This document shows, piece by piece, positions 27,532 through 38,684 of a stretch of DNA of 64,000 bases. The stretch is taken from contig NZ_BLJU01000009.1 in assembly GCF_009932725.1 (NCBI RefSeq), positions 157,731 to 221,730 of the forward strand. The letters run 5' to 3'. Numbering within the stretch: the first letter of the stretch is position 1; every line of letters starts with the position of its first letter. A model generated the notes under the pieces. That model was given only the letters and a program-made list of their open reading frames with translations, was not told the origin of the DNA and ran no database searches. The DNA is from Pseudomonas yangonensis (GTDB lineage Bacteria > Pseudomonadota > Gammaproteobacteria > Pseudomonadales > Pseudomonadaceae). The position numbers were made by a program, and so were the translations under genes.

Positions 27532-30500
27532 TCAGCGCTGGCGCGCCTGCATCCAGGCGAGAAACTCCGCCTCCGTCATCGGTCGGCCGAATAGATAGCC
27601 CTGGCCCAGGGCGCAACCCTGCTCGCGCAGGAACGCCAACTGACTGTCCTGCTCGATGCCTTCGGCCACGCATTCGAGATCCAGGTTGCGCGCGATCATC
27701 AGAATGGTCTGCACCAGCATGCGCCCGCTCGCCGCGCCGTCCAGATCGGCGACGAAACTGCGGTCGATCTTTAGCCGGTCCAGCGGCAGGCGCTTGAGGT
27801 AGGTGAGCGACGAATAGCCGGTGCCGAAGTCATCGATGGCGAAGCGCACGCCCTGCGCCTTGAGCCGTTGCATATTGCCGATACAACGCTCGACGTCCTC
27901 GACCAACACGCCCTCGGTAATCTCCAGCTCCAGAGACTGCGCCGGCACTCCGTGATCCCGCAGGCACTGCTCGACGCGTTCGACGCAGCCTGCCTGACGC
28001 AATTCGCGCGGGCTGAGGTTGACCGCCAGCACCAGCTGCGGCCACTGCGCCTGCCAGCGCGCCAGGGCCGCACAGGCCTGTTCCAGCACCCACTGGCCGA
28101 TGTCCTGGATCAGCCCGGTTTCCTCCGCCAGCGGGATGAACTGGTCCGGGCCGACCTCGCCGCGCTCGGGATGCATCCAGCGCAACAGCACCTCTGCGCC
28201 AGCCACGCTGTCATCGGCCAGCATCAGCTGCGGCTGGAACACCAGTTGCAGCTGCTGGCGGGCGATGGCCTGGCGCAGCTCGCCCTGCAGCTGCAGGCGC
28301 TGGTCGATGGCCGCCTGCATCTCCGGGGCAAAGAAATGCAAGGCGTTGCGCCCGGCGTGCTTGGCCCGGTACATGGCGGTGTCGGCCTGCTTGAGAATGT
28401 CCGCGGCCTGCTGCAGGCCCATCGGGTGCAGAGCGATACCGATGCTGGCACTGATCGCCAGCTCATGGCCATCGACCAGGCAACTACCCTGCAGCCCGCG
28501 CAACAGTTTTTCCCCCACTGCCGCGGCATGCTCGGCAACGGCCTGCGGCTCGTGACCCAGGGCTTCGAGCAGCACCACGAACTCATCGCCGCCGAGACGC
28601 GCCAGGGTGTCCTCGGTACGCAGTTCGCGCGCCAGGCGCGTGGTCACTTCCACCAGCAGCGCATCGCCGATGAGATGGCCGAGGCTGTCGTTGACCGTCT
28701 TGAAGTGATCCAGATCGATGAACAGCAGTGCGCCCAGGCTGCCCTCGCGATTCTCCCGGTCCATGGCGTGCTGCAGACGGTCGAGCAGCAGACGGCGATT
28801 GGGCAGGCCGGTGAGCTCGTCGCTGTATGCCAGGCGTTCGATCTCACGCTGGTAACGCTGGCGCTCGGAAATATCGGTGACGCTGGCGCGAATCAGCAGC
28901 GCCTCGCCGGGCATACGCACCAGGCGCACCTCGCACGGGAGCTGACGCCCGGCACTGTCACGGTGCGTCCACTCGAACACCGGCGCTTCGCCGGCCACGG
29001 CCTGACGCATGAATTTCTTGCCGGCACGCGAAGACAAGCGGCCATCGGCCTGGCGTAGCGGGCTGATGCTCTGGATCGACCGACCGAGCAGCTCTTCGCG
29101 GCGATAGCGGAACAGCCGCAGCGCGTTCTCGTTGCACTCGACGATGCCCCCGTCCGGGCTGAACAGCAAAATCGCCTCGGGCGCATGCTCGACCAGGGTG
29201 CGATAGCGCGCCTCGGCTTCGTGCCGCGCGCTGATGTCCTCGACCAGCAGCAGGAATACGGTCTGCCGGCCACTGCCACCACGTACCGCACGCAGGCTGA
29301 CACGGGTGTACACGACCCGGCCATCGGCGCGCAGGAAGCGCTTGTCCATCTCGAAACCGTCGCTGTCGCCCAGCAGCACCTGCTCCACACTGGCCTGCTC
29401 GGTCGGCAGATCGTCCGGGTGCGACAGTTGCTGCCAGCTGCTGGCCAGCAATTCATCGCGACTACGGCCGAGAATGCTGCACAGCTTCGGATTTACCTCT
29501 TCCCAACCGAAGCTCTGGGTGGTCAGCGCCATGCCGATCAACGGCGCCTCGAAGAACAGACGCAGGCGTTCGTCGCGCTCGCGCAGCTGCGACTCGGCGC
29601 GCTTGCGCTCGCTGATGTCCTGCACCACGCCATAGATGCGCACCAGGCTGCCGTCTTCATCGCGTTCGGCCATGCCGCGCAGGCGCACCAGCCGGCCGCC
29701 CAGGCGCGACGCCAGACGGACCTCGATATCCAGATCATCCATCCCGCTCGAGGCTGCCTGCAGCGTCTGCATGATCAGCGCCTGGCTCGGTGTGTCACAG
29801 TAGTCCAGCGACTGCTGCAGATCGGGCGGCCCCTGCTGGATGTCACGGTCGACGATACGGTAGCAACCATCGCTCCAGAACATGCTGTAGTCGCTGATTT
29901 CCAGCACCCAGCCACCCAGGTTGGCAATGTCCTCGGTCTGGCTGAACAGATGGCTTTGGCGCAGCAGCTGCGAACGTTGCAGTTCGACCTTGGCCGCCAG
30001 CTCGACGCGCTCGGTGACATCGTGCTGCAGACCGACGAAATGGCTGATGCCCTGTTCGTCGCGCATGGGCGCCAGCACCACCTCGTTCCAGAATGGCCGG
30101 CCGTCCTTGCGATAGTTGCGCACCACGGCATGGCCGCTGCGGCCGTCACGCAGGGCGGCACGCAGTGGCTGCGCTTCCAGCTGGGCAAGATCCTTGCCGA
30201 GCAGAAAACGACAGTTGCGCCCCAGCGCCTCTTCGGCGCGATAGCCGGTGATCTGGGTGAACGCCGCATTGCAGTAGACCAGTGGCAGATCGGCCTGACG
30301 CGCGTCGGCGATGGTCACCCCCAGCGGGCTGGCTTCCATCGCCAGGTTGGCGCGCGCCAGTTGCCGCTGCATCTGCGCGCTGCGTGCCAGCGCCTGGCGC
30401 AGGTCGCTGAGTGCACGCCCAACCACCAGCGCGGCGCCCATCAGCAACAGTGCGGTGAAGTGCAGTTGATTATGCTGCAGATCCAGCTCGGTAAAGCTCA

Positions 30501-31296
30501 GACTGCCGCGCCAAAGTGGCAGTGGCAGAGTGGCGGCGTACACCAGCAATACGCCATACAGCGCCCCCGCGAAGGCGTGCCGCAGTGCCAGCACCAACAT
30601 GCTGAGCCCCAGCAGCGGCAAGGCAAGCTGCGCCGGCAGGCTGGCGCTGAGCAACAGCAACGCCAGAAACACCGCGCTCGCCAATGACCAGCCGCCGGGC
30701 GAACGGCTGATGGGCAGCGTCGCAATAGCCGTATCGCTTCGCTCACGCAGCCAGCCGCGTGCATGCAGCAGCGGGGTGCAGAACGCCAGCAAGGGCGCGG
30801 TCAGCGCCAGTAGATTGATGGTGTCGCTCAACCACACCGCCAGACTCGCCTGCGCCCACCGTTCACTGGTCTGAAAGCCGGTAAGCCAGAGGTTGCCCTG
30901 CAGACCGAGCGCTACCAGGGTCGCCGGCATCAACACGGCGAAGGCAAGAAATCTCAGTACATCGCTCAGACGCCCCAGGGCCGGATCGAACGAGTGGCGC
31001 CGCAACAGCCACCAGCCCAGCGCCACGGCGGCGGTTTCCGGCACGGCGTAGAGGGGCGCCCACTGCCAGGGCAGGCCCCAGAGCGGCACGCTGAACAGCG
31101 CATTGAGGTACAGCGCCGGCAACACGCGCGGCCCCCACCACAGGCAGAACGCCAGGCCGAGCACCATCGGCAGGTAGCACAGCGCCACCCCGTCGTTCAG
31201 GCGGGTCCCCAGGGAAATCCAGGTTGCCAGGTGGAAGATCGGCAGCGGTAGCCACCAGGTCCAGTTAGGCAAGCGGTCGGGTACGGCGGCGGGCAT
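27532..31296 (-). CDS. Membrane MASE1-LOV-PAS-PAS-PAS-GGDEF-EAL cyclic-di-GMP enzyme, putative blue-light receptor
   Basis: A 1254-aa protein starting MPAAVPDRLPNWTWW with GAGG upstream. Order: MASE1 membrane sensor with about eight helices (residues 10-290); a LOV-type PAS (about 315-430) with GRNCRFLLG, NYRKDGRPFWNEV and FVGLQHDVTER; further PAS/PAC units (about 450-565, 575-690, 695-810); GGDEF (about 820-985) with intact RLGGDEF and an I-site RTED five residues upstream; EAL (about 1000-1250) with EVLLRW in place of EAL, FAIDDFGTGYSSL, RLKIDRSF and GQGYLFGRP. Both catalytic halves look intact, so it may make and degrade cyclic-di-GMP. Cys362, codon at 30211-30213, is the expected flavin-adduct cysteine. 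It replaces the direct ldcA-amgS adjacency of P. aeruginosa. Confidence 0.93.
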   Translation of the reverse strand: MPAAVPDRLPNWTWWLPLPIFHLATWISLGTRLNDGVALCYLPMVLGLAFCLWWGPRVLPALYLNALFSVPLWGLPWQWAPLYAVPETAAVALGWWLLRRHSFDPALGRLSDVLRFLAFAVLMPATLVALGLQGNLWLTGFQTSERWAQASLAVWLSDTINLLALTAPLLAFCTPLLHARGWLRERSDTAIATLPISRSPGGWSLASAVFLALLLLSASLPAQLALPLLGLSMLVLALRHAFAGALYGVLLVYAATLPLPLWRGSLSFTELDLQHNQLHFTALLLMGAALVVGRALSDLRQALARSAQMQRQLARANLAMEASPLGVTIADARQADLPLVYCNAAFTQITGYRAEEALGRNCRFLLGKDLAQLEAQPLRAALRDGRSGHAVVRNYRKDGRPFWNEVVLAPMRDEQGISHFVGLQHDVTERVELAAKVELQRSQLLRQSHLFSQTEDIANLGGWVLEISDYSMFWSDGCYRIVDRDIQQGPPDLQQSLDYCDTPSQALIMQTLQAASSGMDDLDIEVRLASRLGGRLVRLRGMAERDEDGSLVRIYGVVQDISERKRAESQLRERDERLRLFFEAPLIGMALTTQSFGWEEVNPKLCSILGRSRDELLASSWQQLSHPDDLPTEQASVEQVLLGDSDGFEMDKRFLRADGRVVYTRVSLRAVRGGSGRQTVFLLLVEDISARHEAEARYRTLVEHAPEAILLFSPDGGIVECNENALRLFRYRREELLGRSIQSISPLRQADGRLSSRAGKKFMRQAVAGEAPVFEWTHRDSAGRQLPCEVRLVRMPGEALLIRASVTDISERQRYQREIERLAYSDELTGLPNRRLLLDRLQHAMDRENREGSLGALLFIDLDHFKTVNDSLGHLIGDALLVEVTTRLARELRTEDTLARLGGDEFVVLLEALGHEPQAVAEHAAAVGEKLLRGLQGSCLVDGHELAISASIGIALHPMGLQQAADILKQADTAMYRAKHAGRNALHFFAPEMQAAIDQRLQLQGELRQAIARQQLQLVFQPQLMLADDSVAGAEVLLRWMHPERGEVGPDQFIPLAEETGLIQDIGQWVLEQACAALARWQAQWPQLVLAVNLSPRELRQAGCVERVEQCLRDHGVPAQSLELEITEGVLVEDVERCIGNMQRLKAQGVRFAIDDFGTGYSSLTYLKRLPLDRLKIDRSFVADLDGAASGRMLVQTILMIARNLDLECVAEGIEQDSQLAFLREQGCALGQGYLFGRPMTEAEFLAWMQARQR

Positions 31297-31392
31297 GCAG
31301 GCCTCGAAGTGATGCGCTGGCACAGCATAGCCCAGTGCCCGGGCGCCTGGCAGCAAATTGCCAGCACCTGGGTGTGGTGACTGGACGGCCGG

Positions 31393-32709
31393 TTAGACGG
31401 CGTCGCGCGGTAGCAACAACCCCAGCGGCAACCGTACGCGGGCTTCGAGCCCACCGCCGCTGCGATTGCGCAGCTCGACGCTGCCACCATGCAGCGCCGC
31501 GATGCGCTTGACGATGGCCAGGCCAAGGCCGGTACCGCGCCCGCCACGGGCCCGATCACCGCGGATAAAGGGGTTGAAGATGGTGTCCAGCTCGGCGGGA
31601 TCGATGCCGTTGCCGCGGTCCAGCACGCTCAACACCACATAGGGCGCGCTTTGATCGCCGGCCAGACTGGCGACCACCTCGACGGCATCGCCACCGCCGT
31701 GGTTGAGCGCATTCTCCACCAGATTGGTGAGCAGGCGCTTGGTCGATACCCGGCGCAACGGGAAGGGTGGAATGGCTTCAAGGCACAGGCGCACGCGCTC
31801 GCCGCCCTGGTTGTAGGGCGCCAGGGTTTCGCGCACCAGCTCGGGAAAGTCGGCCTCTTCCACCGGCTCGTCGCGGCCGTCGCGGATGAAGGCGAGGAAC
31901 TGATCGAGGATGGCGTCCATGTCCTCGATATCGCGCACCATGTCCTCGGTCAGTTCCGAATCGTTGTCCATGAACTCCAGCGCCAGACGCAGGCGCGTCA
32001 GCGGCGTGCGCAGGTCATGGGAGACACCGGCCAGCATCAGTTCCCGCTCGCGGCCGGCCTGCTCGACGTCCTCGGCCATCTGGTTGAAGGCGCGGTACAC
32101 CTCGGTCATTTCACTCGGCGTATCGCTCACCGGCAGACGCACGCTGCGCCCCTGGCCGAGCTGGCGAGCGGCGAAGACCAGGCGCTTGAGCGGCGCATTG
32201 AGCTGACGCACGAAGATCCAGGCCGCGGCAGTGGATAACAGACCGATGCCGAGGAACCAGCCGAGCACGCTCCAGATACGCTGGCCACGCAGCGGATGCG
32301 GATACATCGGCACCCGCACCCAGCCATCGCCGAGACTCGGTGCATGCACCCAGAGCGCCGGCGGTGTGGTCGCGCGCACGCGGGTTTCGGTGTCCGGGCC
32401 GAGCTCGGTTTGCATCTGCCGCTGGAAAATTTCGCTGTAGGGCCAGTGCTGTTCGCTGGCCGGCACCTTGTCGCGCGGGATGCGCTTGAGCCCGGCGGCC
32501 TGGGCGATATGGTCGCGGTCATCGGGGTTGGCCGCCCAGTAGGCCCGCAAGGTAAGCGCCGCACCATGGCTGTACTGGCGGTCGACCAGCACGTCCTCGT
32601 TCATCATCAGGTACACCAGCGTCAGTGCCTTGGAGAACAGCACGACGACGAGCACCAGCCAGAGGGTGCGGGCGAAGAAGCTTTGCGGGAACCAGTAGGG
32701 GGCTTTCAT
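31393..32709 (-). CDS. amgS: Sensor histidine kinase of the EnvZ/AmgS type
   Basis: A 438-aa inner-membrane kinase. Membrane segments lie at about residues 14-34 and 148-168 with a periplasmic region between. A HAMP linker follows at about 168-220, the phosphoacceptor box is GVSHDLRTPLTRLRLALEFM, and the ATPase boxes are NLVENALNHGGG (N), VLDRGNGIDP (G1) and GRGTGLGLAIVKRIA (G2). It pairs with the response regulator just upstream. In P. aeruginosa AmgRS answers membrane stress and misfolded envelope protein (established knowledge). Unlike the usual overlapping ompR-envZ pair, a 61-bp REP hairpin separates the two genes here. Confidence 0.93.
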   Translation of the reverse strand: MKAPYWFPQSFFARTLWLVLVVVLFSKALTLVYLMMNEDVLVDRQYSHGAALTLRAYWAANPDDRDHIAQAAGLKRIPRDKVPASEQHWPYSEIFQRQMQTELGPDTETRVRATTPPALWVHAPSLGDGWVRVPMYPHPLRGQRIWSVLGWFLGIGLLSTAAAWIFVRQLNAPLKRLVFAARQLGQGRSVRLPVSDTPSEMTEVYRAFNQMAEDVEQAGRERELMLAGVSHDLRTPLTRLRLALEFMDNDSELTEDMVRDIEDMDAILDQFLAFIRDGRDEPVEEADFPELVRETLAPYNQGGERVRLCLEAIPPFPLRRVSTKRLLTNLVENALNHGGGDAVEVVASLAGDQSAPYVVLSVLDRGNGIDPAELDTIFNPFIRGDRARGGRGTGLGLAIVKRIAALHGGSVELRNRSGGGLEARVRLPLGLLLPRDAV

Positions 32710-32721
32710 CAGCGCAGAACC

Positions 32722-32782
32722 GTAGGAGCGAGCTCTGCTCGCGAAAACGTGGCTTCAATTCGCGAGCAGGGCTCGCTCCTAC
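32722..32782. repeat. REP-like palindrome, family C, inside the amgR-amgS operon
   Basis: Arms GTAGGAGCGAGCTCTGCTCG and CGAGCAGGGCTCGCTCCTAC. It occupies nearly the whole 76-bp space between the amgR stop and the amgS start. Confidence 0.92.
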
Positions 32783-32785
32783 GCG

Positions 32786-33523
32786 TCACTTGTTGCCGTC
32801 AGGAACGAAGACGTAGCCGACGCCCCAGACGGTCTGGATATAACGCGGCTTGGACGGGTCCGGCTCGATCAGGCGACGCAGGCGGCTGATCTGCACATCA
32901 ATGGAACGCTCCAGCGCATCCCACTCGCGGCCGCGGGCCAGGTTCATCAGCTTGTCGCGGGTCAGCGGCTCGCGCGCATGCTGCACCAAAGCCTTGAGCA
33001 CGGCGAATTCGCCGGTGGTGAGCATGTGCACTTCTTCGCCTTTCTTCAGCTCGCGGGTGGCCAGTGACAGCTCGTAGTCACCGAAGCTCACGCTCTCGTC
33101 CTCGGTACCGGGTGCGCCCGGTACTACCGGTGCCTGGCGGCGCAACACGGCCTTGATGCGGGCCAGCAGCTCGCGCGGGTTGAAAGGCTTGGCCAGGTAA
33201 TCGTCTGCGCCCAGTTCCAGGCCCTGGATACGGCTGGACTCATCGCCCTTGGCGGTGAGCATGATGATGGGGATCTGGTTGTTCGATTCGCGCAGACGGC
33301 GGCAGGCAGACAATCCGTCTTCGCCGGGCAGCATCAGGTCGAGCACCACCAGGTTGAACAGCTCGCGAGCCAGCAGGCGGTCCATCTGCTCGACATTCTC
33401 CACTGCGCGTACCCGGTAGCCCTGCTCATCGAAGAAGCGCTCGAGCAGGCGGCGCAGACGGGCGTCATCATCGACGATGAGAATTTTCTCGCCTTCGGCG
33501 GCAGGGGCAGCGGACTGGGTCAT
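32786..33523 (-). CDS. amgR: Response regulator of the OmpR/AmgR type
   Basis: A 245-aa two-domain regulator. The receiver domain (about residues 10-130) has the acidic triad in ILIVDDDARLRR, the phospho-acceptor Asp in LVVLDLMLPGEDGL, and the switch Lys in DDYLAKPFNPREL. The C-terminal winged helix (about 145-240) has RSIDVQISRLRRLIEPDP and IQTVWGVGYVF. The start at MTQSAAPAAEGE is supported by GGAG. It is first in the operon with amgS and diverges from tex. Confidence 0.95.
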   Translation of the reverse strand: MTQSAAPAAEGEKILIVDDDARLRRLLERFFDEQGYRVRAVENVEQMDRLLARELFNLVVLDLMLPGEDGLSACRRLRESNNQIPIIMLTAKGDESSRIQGLELGADDYLAKPFNPRELLARIKAVLRRQAPVVPGAPGTEDESVSFGDYELSLATRELKKGEEVHMLTTGEFAVLKALVQHAREPLTRDKLMNLARGREWDALERSIDVQISRLRRLIEPDPSKPRYIQTVWGVGYVFVPDGNK

Positions 33524-33572
33524 GGCGTCTCCTTGGACAGCCGTACTAAGGACGGCAAGTGGCGGCATTATC

Positions 33573-33600
33573 GCTCAGGCGCATGGATGGGCGCTTGAGC
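33573..33600. promoter_or_regulatory. Inverted repeat between amgR and tex, candidate operator
   Basis: Arms GCTCAGGCGC and GCGCTTGAGC, 9 of 10 matching, 8 bases apart, 50 bases upstream of the amgR ATG. It could be an autoregulatory site or a 5' leader hairpin. Assignment is inference. Confidence 0.35.
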
Positions 33601-33654
33601 CATTGTTAGCAGATTTTTCCCCGAACGGTTCGCAGCTCTCGCGAATGCGGTGTT

Positions 33655-33660
33655 TATAAT
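33655..33660 (+). promoter_or_regulatory. Candidate -10 box for tex
   Basis: TATAAT in GTTTATAATGCG, 65 bases before the tex ATG. The -35 match is poor, so this rests on the -10 only. Confidence 0.35.
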
Positions 33661-33725
33661 GCGCCGCTTTCGTATCTGGCCGGCATGTTTACGGCCGCCC
33701 TGTCGCTTCAGTGGGTAGTTTTTAT

Positions 33726-36049
<2,324 letters not shown>

Positions 36050-36053
<4 letters not shown>

Positions 36054-36436
36054 CTACGGAAGGCAAGGTCGGCGCCAGCAGCGCCTTTTCCCGCCTGCTC
36101 GGTCTGGAGATTCTCCAGGCCGGCGGCGGCGAGGCGCGCGTGCGCCTGACCCTCACCGACGAGCTGCGCAACCTGCACGGCAAGCTGCACGGCGGCGCGC
36201 TGTTCTCGCTGATCGACACCGCCATGGGCCAGGCCAGTCACAGCCTGGGCGATGGTGGTCCGAGCAGCGTGACGCTGGAGTGCAAGATCAACTACATCCG
36301 CCCCGTTTCCGAGGGCAGCGTGTTGTGCCACGCCAAGGTGCTGCACGCCGGGCGTCGTACCCAGGTGGTCGAAGCCGAGGTGCTGCAGGGCGACAAACTG
36401 GTCGCCAAGGCACAAGGCACCTTCGCCTGCATATAA
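36050..36436 (+). CDS. PaaI-type hotdog thioesterase
   Basis: A 128-aa single hotdog domain. The family signature is [20 protein letters not shown] (residues about 42-61), followed by [14 protein letters not shown]. It probably hydrolyses an acyl- or aryl-CoA thioester. The ATG overlaps the tex stop, so it is the second gene of a two-gene operon; the same neighbour order occurs in P. aeruginosa (PA5201-PA5202). Substrate unknown. Confidence 0.9.
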
Positions 36437-36450
36437 GCGGCGACAAGCCG

Positions 36451-36493
36451 CAGGCCATAAGCTGCAAGGCATTACGCCTTTAGTTGTGGCCTG
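36451..36493. repeat. Inverted repeat downstream of the thioesterase gene
   Basis: Outer arms CAGGCCA/TGGCCTG and inner arms AAGGC/GCCTT form a hairpin 14 bases after the stop codon. There is no T-tract, so it looks more like a dispersed palindrome than a terminator. It shares CTGCAAG and CTTGAAG words with the heptamer array at 63831-63900. Confidence 0.6.
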
Positions 36494-36555
36494 CAGCTTG
36501 AAGCTTACTGCTGCAGTCCTCATATTGTGGCGACTGCCCAGTTAGGAATTGCATC

Positions 36556-38136
36556 TTGAGCGATCTTCTCTCCCGCCGCCTGGCCCAGCTCGGCGAGCCG
36601 GCCAACCTGTCCCTGCTGGGTGAATGCCTGCACGGCATCGAGCGTGAATGCCTGCGCGTCGACCGCGACGGCCAGTTGGCCCTGACCCCTCATCCGCAGG
36701 CGCTGGGCTCGGCACTGACCCATGCGCAGATCACCACCGATTACTCCGAGTCGCTGCTGGAATTCATCACCGGTACCGCCAAGGATCCAGCCGCGACCCT
36801 CGCCGAACTGGAGAACATCCACCGCTTCGCCTACGACAAGCTCGATGGTGAACTGTTGTGGAGCCCATCGATGCCCTGCGCGCTGCCGGATGAGGAGACC
36901 ATCCCCATCGCCCGTTACGGCAGTTCCAACATCGGCCGCCTCAAGTACGTGTACCGCAAAGGTCTGGCGCTGCGTTACGGCAAGACCATGCAGTGCATCG
37001 CCGGCATTCACTACAATTTCTCCCTGCCCGAAGGGCTGTGGCAGCTGCAGCAACAGAGCGAAGGCAGCGAGCAGAGCGCGCGCGACTACCAGTCGGCTCG
37101 CTATATCTCGCTGATCCGCAATTTCCGCCGCTACAGCTGGTTGCTGATGTACCTGTTCGGCGCCTCACCGGCACTGGACAAAGGCTTCATGCGCGGCCGC
37201 CCGCACCAGTTGCAGGAGCTGGATGCCAGTACGCTGTATCTGCCGTACGCCACCAGCCTGCGCATGAGCGACCTAGGCTACCAGAGCAGCGCGCAGTCCG
37301 GCCTGACCCCCTGCTACAACGACCTGGCCAGCTACACCGACAGCCTGCGTCTGGCCGTCGGCACGCCCTACCCGGCCTATGTCGAAGCCGGCACCAAGCG
37401 CGGCGACGAGTGGCTGCAGCTCAATACCAACATCCTGCAGATCGAGAACGAGTACTACTCGAGCATCCGTCCGAAACGCGTGACCCACAGCGGCGAGCGG
37501 CCGATCCAGGCGCTGATGAGCCGCGGCGTGCAGTACGTGGAAGTGCGCTGCCTGGACATCAACCCCTTCCTGCCGCTGGGCATCGACGTGGCGCAGGCGC
37601 GCTTCATCGATGCCTTCCTGCTGTTCTGCGCGCTGGAAGACAGCCCGCTGCTGGAGAACGGCGAGTGCAGCAGCTGCACCAGCAACTTCCTCAAGGTGGT
37701 CAAGGAAGGCCGTCGTCCCGGCCTGCATCTGCAGAAAGGCAGCCAGCAGGTGGAACTCAAGACCTGGGCCGGCGAGCTGCTCGAACGCATCCTGCCACTG
37801 GCCGAGCTGCTTGACCGCAGCCAGGGCAGTGGCGCGCATGTCGAGGCACTGGCGCAACAGCAGGCCAAGGTCGCCGACGTGGAGATGACGCCATCGGCAC
37901 AGGTGCTGGCGATTCTGCGACAGGGCCAGAGCTTCACCGACTTCGCCCTGCAGCAGAGCCTGCGTCACGCCGAGTACTTCCGCGCGCAACCGCTCAGCGC
38001 GGAGCAGCAGCAGGCCTTCGAGAAGGCCGCTCATCAATCGCTGGCCGAGCAGGCGGAGCTGGAAGCGCAGCCCAAAGGCGATTTCGACGCCTTCGTCGCG
38101 GCCTATCAGGCCAGCATCCTGGCGCTGGCGGTGTAG
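36556..38136 (+). CDS. gshA: Glutamate-cysteine ligase
   Basis: A 526-aa enzyme that makes gamma-glutamylcysteine, the first step of glutathione synthesis. Family features: [15 protein letters not shown] near the N-terminus, [18 protein letters not shown] (acidic substrate and metal site), [14 protein letters not shown], and [18 protein letters not shown]. The start is TTG at 36556, with TAGGAA about 7 bases before it, and gives the standard proteobacterial GshA length. Cytoplasmic. Confidence 0.96.
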   Translation: MSDLLSRRLAQLGEPANLSLLGECLHGIERECLRVDRDGQLALTPHPQALGSALTHAQITTDYSESLLEFITGTAKDPAATLAELENIHRFAYDKLDGELLWSPSMPCALPDEETIPIARYGSSNIGRLKYVYRKGLALRYGKTMQCIAGIHYNFSLPEGLWQLQQQSEGSEQSARDYQSARYISLIRNFRRYSWLLMYLFGASPALDKGFMRGRPHQLQELDASTLYLPYATSLRMSDLGYQSSAQSGLTPCYNDLASYTDSLRLAVGTPYPAYVEAGTKRGDEWLQLNTNILQIENEYYSSIRPKRVTHSGERPIQALMSRGVQYVEVRCLDINPFLPLGIDVAQARFIDAFLLFCALEDSPLLENGECSSCTSNFLKVVKEGRRPGLHLQKGSQQVELKTWAGELLERILPLAELLDRSQGSGAHVEALAQQQAKVADVEMTPSAQVLAILRQGQSFTDFALQQSLRHAEYFRAQPLSAEQQQAFEKAAHQSLAEQAELEAQPKGDFDAFVAAYQASILALAV

Positions 38137-38291
38137 CGGCCGCCGGGTGGCAGCCAGGGATGGCATGCCACAAAAAGGTCGACCTCATCACAAAGCCAAC
38201 CAGCGGAGCAAAACCGGGGATGGGCGGCCACTTCGGGAGCTGCCCGGCAAGCTAGCATTGCCGGGTAAAGGACGATAGACGAGCAGCGCCC

Positions 38292-38483
38292 ATGGCCGAA
38301 GACGCCACGCCGCAATGGAGCCTTGAGAGCCTCACCAAGGCCTACCAGCAAGGCTATATGGCCGGTCTCACCGGCCAGCCCAGAACACGCCAGCCCTACC
38401 CTGACGAAATCCCTGCTGCGGCCTGGGAGGCCGGCTGGGACGATGGCTTCGAACAGCTGCGCCTGCAGCAGCACAGCGCCTGA
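38292..38483 (+). CDS. Rmf-like small protein (ribosome modulation factor family)
   Basis: A 63-aa protein with the Rmf pattern: a helix LTKAYQQGYMAGLTGQPR (compare AHQRGYQAGIAGRS of E. coli Rmf) followed by an aromatic/Gly turn AAWEAGWDDGFEQL (compare QWLGGWREAM). Rmf proteins inactivate 70S ribosomes as 100S dimers in stationary phase. This one is acidic (MAEDATPQW) rather than basic, so it may be a divergent paralogue with another partner. It sits alone between gshA and argA. Confidence 0.72.
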   Translation: MAEDATPQWSLESLTKAYQQGYMAGLTGQPRTRQPYPDEIPAAAWEAGWDDGFEQLRLQQHSA

Positions 38484-38520
38484 GTCTCTGAACGCACACT
38501 GGGATTGCGCTGGTGGAGAT

Positions 38521-38580
38521 GTAGCCCGGCTGAAATCCGGGGGTATTCTGGCTCGCTCTCCCGGATTGCATCCGGGCTAC
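38521..38580. repeat. REP-like palindrome, family A
   Basis: Arms GTAGCCCGGCTGAAATCCGG and CCGGATTGCATCCGGGCTAC, located between the Rmf-like gene and argA, and followed 33 bases later by a family-C element. Confidence 0.93.
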
Positions 38581-38613
38581 ATGCTTGGCCTTGGCCTCCT
38601 GCATCGCTCCAGC

Positions 38614-38660
38614 GTAGGAGCGGCTTCAGCCGCGAAACTCGCGGATAAATCCGCTCCTAC
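38614..38660. repeat. REP-like palindrome, family C (short variant)
   Basis: Arms GTAGGAGCGGCTTCAGCCGC and the reverse-complementary GGATAAATCCGCTCCTAC, lying just beyond the argA stop. Confidence 0.85.
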
Positions 38661-38684
38661 AGTTGCGGCCCGCTCTCGCCCCGC

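Noticed and set aside
36437..36520. Terminator after the thioesterase gene
   Set aside because: The hairpin lacks a T-tract and shares words with dispersed repeats, so it was listed as a repeat instead.
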